Source of the DNA: an uncultured Novosphingobium sp. | GTDB lineage: Bacteria > Pseudomonadota > Alphaproteobacteria > Sphingomonadales > Sphingomonadaceae | Direction: 5' to 3' | Assembly: GCA_937996535.1 (NCBI GenBank) | Contig: CALKVF010000040.1 | Span: 1 to 11,856 of the forward strand | Length of the DNA: 11,856 bases | In this document: in pieces, positions 1-5,636 of the stretch | Layout: each line of letters starts with the position of its first letter | Numbering within the stretch: position 1 is the stretch's first letter | Notes under the pieces: model-generated | Database searches by the model: none | What the model saw: the letters and a program-made list of their open reading frames with translations, nothing else | Told to the model about the DNA's origin: nothing | Program-made: the position numbers and the translations under genes

Positions 1-250
1 CCCCGTCCATCAGGATGCGGCCGCTGTCGGGCCGGACCAGCCCCATGATCGAATAGAAGCAGGTGGTCTTGCCCGCGCCGTTGGGGCCAAGCAGGCCCAG
101 CACTTCGCCCTTGCCGACCGACAGCGAAATGTCGGTCAGGACCGCGCGCTTGTCATAGCTCTTGGCGATCGAAATCACTTCAAGCCCGCCCTGCGGGATC
201 GGGGGGGACGCGTCGGGGCGGTGCTCCGCGGAAGGGGTCATCGTGTTCAT
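1..250 (-). CDS. lptB: LPS export ABC transporter ATP-binding protein LptB, 5' part only
   Basis: Cytoplasmic ATPase that powers lipopolysaccharide extraction from the inner membrane with LptF/LptG. Only the first 83 codons are in the window; the gene continues past position 1. A variable N-terminus of about 20 residues is followed by an ABC core with an ALTDISL-type strand and Walker A GPNGAGKTT, then CFYSIMGLVRPDSGRI. The cysteine after GKTT and the FYSIMGL segment are typical of alphaproteobacterial LptB rather than of LivF/LivG-type ATPases. Two ATG codons are possible: 250 and 241. The AGG at 253-251 lies against the first but about 9 nt from the second, so translation may begin at 241. 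The gene is divergent from the 436-822 membrane protein, so lptA is not directly upstream. The family call is confident; the exact start is not. Confidence 0.9.
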   Translation of the reverse strand, partial: MNTMTPSAEHRPDASPPIPQGGLEVISIAKSYDKRAVLTDISLSVGKGEVLGLLGPNGAGKTTCFYSIMGLVRPDSGRILMDG

Positions 251-260
251 CCTGCGGGGG

Positions 261-288
261 ATTTAAGCGGCCATGCCCCGCCGGGCAA
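261..288 (-). promoter_or_regulatory. Candidate sigma70-type promoter for lptB
   Basis: On the minus strand, TTGCCC (288-283) and TTAAAT (266-261) are separated by 16 bp. Each matches four of six consensus bases. The predicted transcription start falls near 254, so the mRNA would have almost no leader before ATG 250, or about 13 nt before ATG 241. GCGGGG (281-276) and CCCCGC (259-254) form a 6-bp inverted repeat flanking the -10-like element. This is a pattern match only. Confidence 0.25.
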
Positions 289-377
289 GCACCGTCTCGG
301 CAATCTGGCAGGTTTCGTGCATGACCTGTCGCAGCCATGCCGCACCTGACCGCCATGCGCCGCCCCTTCAAGGAGGC

Positions 378-406
378 TTGCCAGCCTGCCAAGGTCATGA
401 TTTACT
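378..406 (+). promoter_or_regulatory. Candidate sigma70-type promoter for the 436-822 gene
   Basis: TTGCCA (378-383, five of six consensus bases) and TTTACT (401-406, four of six) are separated by exactly 17 bp. The implied start near 413 gives a leader of about 23 nt that contains the GAGAGGGG ribosome-binding site. Position and spacing fit well, but no experiment supports it. The rest of the 251-435 intergenic stretch shows no gene. Confidence 0.4.
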
Positions 407-435
407 CCGCTCCGGGGAAGTGAGAGGGGATTGGC

Positions 436-822
436 ATGGCCAAGGTCTGGGATACCGCATCGTCGCAGCGCGAACATCGCGCGCCGGCCAAGCCGCTCGA
501 CTGGCGCAAGCGGATGAGCGACAACATCGCCTATGCGCTGCTGGTCTATACCGCGCTCCAGATTTTCATGACCATGGGCGCGCTGCACGCGCGCGGCGGT
601 TCGCTGCTGCCCTATTTCGCGCTCGTCCTGCTGGTGGCCGCGATCATCCCGGCCTGCCGTCAGTTCGAACGCCGCTGGAACCGGCTGAGCGATGCTCAGG
701 CCGCCGATCCCGAATATGCCCGGTTCTATCGCCGCGATCTCAAGGGTCTGTGGCTGATGGCCATAGGCCTGCCGTTCGCGGTGACCGGACTGTTCAAGCT
801 GCTGGCATTGCTGTTCAGCTGA
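436..822 (+). CDS. Small three-helix inner-membrane protein of unknown function
   Basis: I do not recognise a named family for this 128-residue protein. A hydrophilic N-terminus of about 28 residues with several basic residues precedes three hydrophobic segments at roughly 30-50, 57-74 and 105-127. Between the second and third is a charged stretch (RQFERRWNRL, then DPEYARFYRRDLKG), which suggests a cytoplasmic amphipathic loop. The third segment runs to the C-terminus. The start is well supported: GAGAGGGG lies about 7 nt upstream of ATG 436, and a promoter-like pair sits at 378-406. It is divergent from lptB and 62 bp upstream of pmbA, with which it could be co-transcribed. Codon style matches the neighbours, so nothing suggests recent transfer. 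The gene is probably real; the function is unknown. Confidence 0.8.
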   Translation: MAKVWDTASSQREHRAPAKPLDWRKRMSDNIAYALLVYTALQIFMTMGALHARGGSLLPYFALVLLVAAIIPACRQFERRWNRLSDAQAADPEYARFYRRDLKGLWLMAIGLPFAVTGLFKLLALLFS

Positions 823-851
823 TTGCCCTTTTCCTGATCGCTCCCTAGATC
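823..851 (+). promoter_or_regulatory. Candidate promoter for pmbA
   Basis: TTGCCC (823-828) directly follows the stop codon of the upstream gene, and TAGATC (846-851) lies 17 bp further on. The same -10-like hexamer at the same spacing occurs upstream of metK. The implied start near 858 would leave the left arm of the inverted repeat at 848-884 outside the RNA. The -10 match is weak (three of six). Confidence 0.28.
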
Positions 852-884
852 GGCGGCTCTGCTTTTTCAGGAGTGCCGCCGATC
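848..884 (+). promoter_or_regulatory. 10-bp inverted repeat with the pmbA ribosome-binding site in its loop
   Basis: GATCGGCGGC (848-857) is exactly complementary to GCCGCCGATC (875-884). The 17-nt loop contains AGGAG (869-873), the only ribosome-binding site for pmbA, and the right arm ends at the base before ATG 885. In a read-through transcript from the upstream gene this would fold into a hairpin against the start codon. Alternatively, it is a DNA operator overlapping the -10 region. The structure is seen; the role is inferred. Confidence 0.6.
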
Positions 885-2231
885 ATGCTCAGCCCCAGCC
901 TTGCCCAGGACCGCGTCACCGCGCTGATGGACCTTGCGCGCCGCGCCGGGGCCGATGCCGCCGACGCGATCTATGCGGGCAGTTCGTCCGAAGGGGTGCA
1001 GGTCCGGCTGGGCCAGCTTGAAGATGTCGAACGCTCGGAAAGCGAGCATCTCGATCTTAGGGTGTTCGTTGGCAAGGGTTCGGCCAGCATCGGCTCAAGC
1101 GACCTGTCGGATGCGGCGCTGGGCGAACTTGCCGAGCGCGCCGTGGCGATGGCCCGCGCCGCGCCCGAAGACCAGTTTGCCGGGCTGGCTCCAGCCGAGC
1201 TGCTGGCCCATGCCCCCTTCCCCGAACTCGACCTTAGCGACAGCGAGGAGCCCAGCCCCCAGCGCCTGCGCGAAATCGCGCTCGCCTGCGAAGATGCGGC
1301 GCGCGCGGTCAAGGGCGTGACCAACAGCGAAGGCGGCAGCGCCAGCGCCGGGGCGCGGGTTGTGGCGCTCGCCACCAGCCACGGCTTCGTCGGCTCCTAT
1401 GGCGGCACCAGCCGGGGCTTTTCAGCCAGCGTGATCGCGGGCGAAGGCGCCGACATGCAGCGCGACTATGCCTGGCGCAGCGCGCATCACCTGGCCGACC
1501 TGCCTACGCCCGAGGAAATCGGCCGGCAGGCCGGGGAGCGCGCCGTGGCGCGGCTCAACCCCGGCCGGGTCAAGAGCGGGGCGATGCCCGTGGTGTTCGA
1601 TCCCCGGGTTGGCGGATCGCTGGTCGGCCATCTGGTCGGCGCAATGGCGGGCAGTTCGATCGCGCGGCGCGCCAGCTACCTGCTCGAACACGACCGCGCC
1701 CAGCTGTTCGCGCCGGGCATCGCGATCATCGATGATCCCCACCGCCTGCGCGGCCTGTCATCGCGCGCCTTCGATGGCGAAGGCCTGCCCACGGCCGCCC
1801 GCCGGCTGGTCGATGATGGCCGGCTGACCGGCTGGCTGATGGACAGCGCCTCGGCCCGCCAGCTCGGCGGCCAGCCGACCGGCCATGCCGTGCGCGGCGC
1901 GGGCGGCGCGCCGGGGGTGTCACCCAGCAACCTGCACCTGGCTGCCAGCGAAACAAGCGTGGCCGACCTCATCGCCGACATCGCCGACGGGGTCTATGTG
2001 ACCGAACTGATCGGGCACGGGGTCAATGGGGTGACCGGCGATTACAGCCGCGGCGCATCGGGCGTGCGGATCGTCAATGGCGCGCTGGCCGGGCCGATCG
2101 CGGAGTTCACCGTGGCGGGCAACCTGATTGAGATGTTCGCCCAGCTTTCGGTCGCGAACGATCTGGAATGGCACCGCGCGGTCAACGTGCCGACGATCCG
2201 GGTCGATGGGATGATGGTAGCCGGCGACTGA
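885..2231 (+). CDS. pmbA: TldD/PmbA family metalloprotease component PmbA (TldE)
   Basis: Non-catalytic partner of TldD in the heterodimeric TldD/TldE protease, which in other bacteria matures microcin B17 and degrades unfolded peptides in the cytoplasm. The 448 residues match the usual length of about 450. Family hallmarks are visible: GHLVGAMAGSSIARRASYL (248-266), the APGIAIIDDPHR stretch (276-287), FDGEGLPT (296-303), and VTGDYSRGASG (383-393) followed by FTVAGNL. The HExxxH zinc motif of TldD is absent, which separates PmbA from TldD. I chose ATG 885 because AGGAG (869-873) precedes it by 11 nt. The GTG at 873 lies inside that ribosome-binding site and would add only four residues. The catalytic partner tldD is not in the window. 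The gene converges with ppa. Confidence 0.93.
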   Translation: MLSPSLAQDRVTALMDLARRAGADAADAIYAGSSSEGVQVRLGQLEDVERSESEHLDLRVFVGKGSASIGSSDLSDAALGELAERAVAMARAAPEDQFAGLAPAELLAHAPFPELDLSDSEEPSPQRLREIALACEDAARAVKGVTNSEGGSASAGARVVALATSHGFVGSYGGTSRGFSASVIAGEGADMQRDYAWRSAHHLADLPTPEEIGRQAGERAVARLNPGRVKSGAMPVVFDPRVGGSLVGHLVGAMAGSSIARRASYLLEHDRAQLFAPGIAIIDDPHRLRGLSSRAFDGEGLPTAARRLVDDGRLTGWLMDSASARQLGGQPTGHAVRGAGGAPGVSPSNLHLAASETSVADLIADIADGVYVTELIGHGVNGVTGDYSRGASGVRIVNGALAGPIAEFTVAGNLIEMFAQLSVANDLEWHRAVNVPTIRVDGMMVAGD

Positions 2232-2240
2232 CCGGCCCCG

Positions 2241-2278
2241 CCGCCAAGGGCGGTGCGTCCCGGCTTGCGCCGGGACGC
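2241..2278. terminator. Bidirectional terminator-like hairpins between pmbA and ppa
   Basis: GCGTCCCGGC (2255-2264), loop TTGC, and GCCGGGACGC (2269-2278) form a perfect 10-bp GC-rich stem. A smaller stem, CCGCC (2241-2245) with GGCGG (2249-2253), lies just before it. The pair fills the 52-bp gap between convergent genes and would serve both strands. No T tract follows on either strand, so it may be a non-canonical terminator, an mRNA 3'-end stabiliser, or a copy of a dispersed extragenic hairpin. Confidence 0.6.
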
Positions 2279-2283
2279 CGCAA

Positions 2284-2823
2284 TTACTTCGTCTTGTTGG
2301 CTTCGTAGCGCTCGATGCATTCGAGAATCACGCGCTTGGCGTCGCTCGCATCGCCCCACTTGCCGATCCGCACCCACTTTTCAGCTTCGAGATCCTTGTA
2401 GTGGGTGAAGAAGTGTTCGATCTGCTGGAGCACGATCGAGGGCAGGTCCTTCTGCTCGCCGATGTCCGAATAATAGGGGAAGGTCGAATCGACCGGCACG
2501 CAGATGAGCTTTTCATCGCCGCCGTGTTCGTCTTCAAGGTTGAGCACGCCGATCGGGCGCGCCCGCACCACGCAGCCCGGCACGAACGGCGAGCGCGCGA
2601 TGACCAGCGCATCGAGCGGATCGCCATCGTCCGACAGGGTGTGCGGCACGAAGCCGTAGTTCGCGGGATAGCGCATCGGCGTATGCAGAATGCGGTCCAC
2701 GAACAGAGCGCCAGAGGCCTTGTCGAACTCGTATTTCACGGGTTCGCCGCCGACCGGCACTTCGATGATGACGTTGAGGCTCTCGGGCGGATTGTCGCCC
2801 ACGGGGATCATGTCGATACGCAT
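2284..2823 (-). CDS. ppa: Inorganic pyrophosphatase, family I
   Basis: Soluble cytoplasmic Mg-dependent enzyme that hydrolyses pyrophosphate to phosphate and so drives biosynthetic reactions forward. The 179 residues are typical for bacterial family I. The metal-site signature DGDPLD covers residues 66-71, matching E. coli D65, D67 and D70 with an offset of one. Further conserved residues are E21, K30, R44, Y56, D98, D103, K105 and Y142-K143, so the active site appears complete. ATG 2823 is preceded by AAGGG (2836-2832) at 8 nt. It is the last gene of a minus-strand set after the M61 peptidase and DUF1345 genes, 68 bp from the latter, and is followed by the hairpin at 2255-2278. It may also have its own promoter. 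Confidence 0.97.
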   Translation of the reverse strand: MRIDMIPVGDNPPESLNVIIEVPVGGEPVKYEFDKASGALFVDRILHTPMRYPANYGFVPHTLSDDGDPLDALVIARSPFVPGCVVRARPIGVLNLEDEHGGDEKLICVPVDSTFPYYSDIGEQKDLPSIVLQQIEHFFTHYKDLEAEKWVRIGKWGDASDAKRVILECIERYEANKTK

Positions 2824-2860
2824 GGGCAGCGCCCTTAGCCGCGATCATGCTGCGCAGCAA
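2824..2860 (-). promoter_or_regulatory. ppa upstream region: start-abutting stem and 12-bp palindrome
   Basis: Read on the minus strand, GGGC (2834-2831), loop GCT, and GCCC (2827-2824) form a small stem whose right arm touches the ATG and whose left arm overlaps the AAGGG ribosome-binding site. Further upstream, TGCTGCGCAGCA (2859-2848) is a perfect 12-bp palindrome. A weak promoter-like pair, TTGCTG (2860-2855) and TAAGGG (2837-2832) at 17 bp, overlaps both. Operator or promoter function is speculative. Confidence 0.25.
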
Positions 2861-2891
2861 CATCAGACCTTTGTCTTATCGCACTTTCGTC

Positions 2892-3575
2892 TCATCCTGC
2901 CGCGCCGGCCAGCACATTGATCGAAAAGGCCAGCACCCCGATATTGAACACGAACGAGAGCAGGCTGTGCGCCACCAGCACCCGCCGCACCGCGCCGTCA
3001 GTCACGTCGACATCGGATGCGGCAAAGCTCATCCCCGCGGTGAAGGCGAAATAGAGGAAGTCCCAGTAATCGGGCTCGGGCGTGGCGGGAAAGGCAAAGC
3101 CGCCGTGATCGCCGCCATCCGCCCCCCGGGCGTAATGCATGTGGGCATAGTGCAGCATGAACACGAGGTTGGTGAACGCCCACGACAGCGCCAGCGTGAC
3201 GATCAGCTTGACGATCGCCAGCACCTGCCCGTGATGCGCGGCGGGCAATTCGGCGGCAATGGCTGCGAGAATCGCCAGCGCGGTGGCCGCCGTCACCACC
3301 AGCACGGTCTGGCGGTTGGCGTCGTTTTCCGCCGCATGGCGGCGCATCGCCGCCGCACTGCGATCGCGCAGAAGCGGCACCAGGGAAGTCATGAATGCCG
3401 CCGCGGCGACATCGAAGCCGACCACCAGCGCATCGCCCGGCGGACTGGCGTGAAACAGCGCCCAGCCGGCCGAGATCACCGTCATCAGCCCGGCAAACAG
3501 CACAAAGCGCGGCGGCGCGATCCGGCTGCCCAGCGCGTGACGCAAGCGGGCGAGCGGGCCGCGCCGGCTGGTCAT
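2892..3575 (-). CDS. DUF1345 family integral membrane protein
   Basis: Inner-membrane protein of a family without an assigned function. The 227 residues agree with the family's usual size. Hydrophobic segments lie at about 23-43, 46-68, 90-110, 118-143 and 199-223. The conserved family core is DYWDFLYFAFTAGMSFAASD (169-188), a semi-hydrophobic segment between the last two full helices, followed by an RRVLVAHSLLSFVFN helix. This TM-short segment-TM layout resembles the pore domain of tetrameric cation channels. The ATG at 3575 overlaps the TGA of the upstream M61 peptidase gene as ATGA, so the two are almost certainly translationally coupled. An intracytoplasmic His/Asp/Gly-rich loop (144-160) is visible. 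The family call is good; the function is unknown. Confidence 0.85.
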   Translation of the reverse strand: MTSRRGPLARLRHALGSRIAPPRFVLFAGLMTVISAGWALFHASPPGDALVVGFDVAAAAFMTSLVPLLRDRSAAAMRRHAAENDANRQTVLVVTAATALAILAAIAAELPAAHHGQVLAIVKLIVTLALSWAFTNLVFMLHYAHMHYARGADGGDHGGFAFPATPEPDYWDFLYFAFTAGMSFAASDVDVTDGAVRRVLVAHSLLSFVFNIGVLAFSINVLAGAAG

Positions 3576-5539
3576 TTGCGGCGCGGCGCGGGCTGGGCGC
3601 GCTTGGGAGCCAGCAGCAGGTCGAGCCCCGCCGGCGCCTTGCCGGCGGCGCTGCGTTCAACCCACGGCCACTTCAGCCCGCCCTTGTAATCGAGCTTCAC
3701 GGTCTGGAACTTGTCCCCGCGCTGCACCAGCAGCTCAAGCGGGGCGCCGCTCTTAGCCGCGGTGATCGCCGCCTTGAGATCGTCGGCGCTGTACGTGATG
3801 CCATTCACCGCCAGCAGCTTGGTGCCGGTCACCAGCCCCGCGTTGAAGGCCGGGCTATCCCACTGGGTGGCAGTGATCTTGCCATCCTTGTCGAGCGTCA
3901 TGCCCAGCGAATAGGTCAGCGACAGGATCTTGGCATCGCCCATCCGCGCCTTGTCATAAGGGTTGGGCTCTTCCTTCCAGGCAAGGCGATAGCCGCCCAT
4001 TTCAATGCCCTTGATCGGCGCGGGCTGGCCCGGCTGGTTGAAGTGCGTTTCGAGGAAGCCCTTCCAGTCATAGGCATAGACCTTGCCCAGATCGCGGGCG
4101 ACATCGTGCAGCTCAAAGGTCACCTGCCCCCAATCGCCGTCCTTGAAGCCGAAGAACACCTTGGCGAAATCGTCGATCGATTTCCTGCCGCCGGTCCCGG
4201 CGCGGATGATCTGGTCGGCCTCAAGCCAGACCAGCGCGCCTTCGGTGTAATAGTCCTCGCTGCGCGCCATCGAGGCAAAGGGCTTGGCCTTGCGCGCGCC
4301 GAACACCGGATCGAACCCGGTATCCTCGACCGAGCGCCAGGCGCGGCCCGGCTGGGTCGCGAAATTGCCCGCCCAGTTGGCCAGCATCCCCAGCACCATG
4401 TCCTTGCCCTGCAGACCCGAACGCGCTGCCAGCACCAGCCCCCAGAACTGGTCCTGCCCTTCATAGCCCCACAACAGATCGCCCTCCATCGGCTGGCGAT
4501 AGTCGGGCGTCCACAGCCGGGCCGGGCGGCGGAACTTGCCCGACCAGGAATGCGAAAACTCGTGCGGCAGCAGATTACGGTCCCACTCGCCCTTGTCCCA
4601 TTCGGTGAAGGCATTGGGTTCAAGCTGGTTCTCGCTCGAACGGTGGTGTTCGAGTCCGATGCTGCCCATCCGGTCGGTCAGCGCCAGCAGGATTTCGTAG
4701 TGGTCGAAATGGTTGGCGCCAAACGCGAGCCGCGCCTCGGTCACGAGATTGCGGTGCAGCTCGATCTGCTCGGGCTTGGCGGCAAGCTGCTCAGCCTTGT
4801 CGGCCACGACGTTGAGCGTCACGCGCTGGCCCAGATCCCACTTGCGGAAATACTTGCCGGCAAAGATCGGGCTGTCGACCAGCACTTCATAATTGGTTTC
4901 AGCCCACGACCATTTGTTACCATTCTGGTTAAGACCGTCGAGCGCGGTCGCCGCGGTCCAGCCGGCGGGCAGCACCACGCTGGGCTTGACCCGGATCTGG
5001 CGGACATAGTGCCCGGCGGGATAGAGGCTCATCATGTCGAACTGCAGGTTGAGCATTTCCTGCGTCGTCGAAATCCGCCCTTCGCTCGATTGCAGCGGGC
5101 TGGTGTGGACGAACCGGGCAACCACTTCGCTGGTCCCGGCCGGCAGGGTGACGTGGAAGGCGTTCATTTCCACGCGGTCGCGCTTCCACTCCAGCTTCTG
5201 GCCGCCGGCCGAAAAGCTGATGTCGACCAGTTCGGCCAGCGGCCCGCGCGGGGCGTGCTTGCCCGGCAGCCACTGCGGGAACAGCAGCACCAGATCGCGC
5301 GTGCCCGCGGCAACCGGGATCGTCTGGGTCACGCGGTAAAGCCCGCGGGTAACATCGCTGGCATCGACATCGAGCTGCATCACCCCGCCGGGATAGGGCG
5401 TGTCGGCGGCATCGGGCACCAGGTCCACTACCGGCACGGCGGTGGGGGCAGACAGAGCTGCCGGCAGGGCCTGTGCATAGACAGCAGCGGCGCCAGCAAA
5501 GGCAAGCGCGGCGATCAGCGATCCGAAAGTCTTGGTCAT
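3572..5539 (-). CDS. Secreted M61 family (glycyl aminopeptidase-type) metallopeptidase with PDZ domain
   Basis: Zinc peptidase predicted to be exported to the periplasm, where it would trim N-terminal Gly/Ala from peptides. The 655 residues begin with a signal peptide (MTKTFGSLIAALAF, then GAAAVYA; likely cleavage after residue 22, V-Y-A). The M61 N-terminal beta domain follows, then the catalytic domain with HEFSH (326-330, two zinc ligands and the catalytic Glu) and Glu360 in WGYEGQ as the probable third ligand. The YYTEGALVW stretch (430-438) is also typical. A PDZ domain spans about 543-618. I start at ATG 5539 because it begins the signal peptide; upstream extension would run into the hisS promoter region and adds an unlikely arginine-rich stretch. 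No clear ribosome-binding site is visible. It overlaps the DUF1345 gene by ATGA and is divergent from hisS. Confidence 0.9.
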   Translation of the reverse strand: MTKTFGSLIAALAFAGAAAVYAQALPAALSAPTAVPVVDLVPDAADTPYPGGVMQLDVDASDVTRGLYRVTQTIPVAAGTRDLVLLFPQWLPGKHAPRGPLAELVDISFSAGGQKLEWKRDRVEMNAFHVTLPAGTSEVVARFVHTSPLQSSEGRISTTQEMLNLQFDMMSLYPAGHYVRQIRVKPSVVLPAGWTAATALDGLNQNGNKWSWAETNYEVLVDSPIFAGKYFRKWDLGQRVTLNVVADKAEQLAAKPEQIELHRNLVTEARLAFGANHFDHYEILLALTDRMGSIGLEHHRSSENQLEPNAFTEWDKGEWDRNLLPHEFSHSWSGKFRRPARLWTPDYRQPMEGDLLWGYEGQDQFWGLVLAARSGLQGKDMVLGMLANWAGNFATQPGRAWRSVEDTGFDPVFGARKAKPFASMARSEDYYTEGALVWLEADQIIRAGTGGRKSIDDFAKVFFGFKDGDWGQVTFELHDVARDLGKVYAYDWKGFLETHFNQPGQPAPIKGIEMGGYRLAWKEEPNPYDKARMGDAKILSLTYSLGMTLDKDGKITATQWDSPAFNAGLVTGTKLLAVNGITYSADDLKAAITAAKSGAPLELLVQRGDKFQTVKLDYKGGLKWPWVERSAAGKAPAGLDLLLAPKRAQPAPRRK

Positions 5540-5610
5540 CGCGCTGTCATGGCGGCAAGGTCTGCGCGGGGCAATCCCGCCTCCGCTCCAGTCTTGGCCT
5601 TTTCGACAAA

Positions 5611-5635
5611 GCGCAAACTCGCTAGGGGCGAGCGC
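5611..5635 (+). promoter_or_regulatory. Hairpin presenting the hisS ribosome-binding site
   Basis: CTCGC (5618-5622) pairs with GCGAG (5628-5632). The loop TAGGG (5623-5627) overlaps the ribosome-binding site AGGGG (5624-5628), which is 8 nt from ATG 5637. GCG (5611-5613) with CGC (5633-5635) can extend the stem across a 4-nt bulge. The TAGGGG could alternatively be a -10-like element. No convincing promoter for hisS or for the divergent peptidase gene was identified in the 97-bp gap. Confidence 0.4.
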
Positions 5636-5636
5636 C

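Noticed and set aside
873..884. GTG start for PmbA at 873
   Set aside because: The GTG is part of the AGGAG ribosome-binding site region, so ATG 885 is the sensible start.
2847..3689. 280-codon plus-strand frame opposite the DUF1345 gene
   Set aside because: Gln/Arg/His-rich translation typical of an antisense frame; the minus strand encodes a clear membrane protein.
5532..5636. N-terminal extension of HisRS by 35 residues
   Set aside because: The family starts at or near the AIRGTQDIFG segment; ATG 5637 has a ribosome-binding site and the extension overlaps the divergent gene's start.
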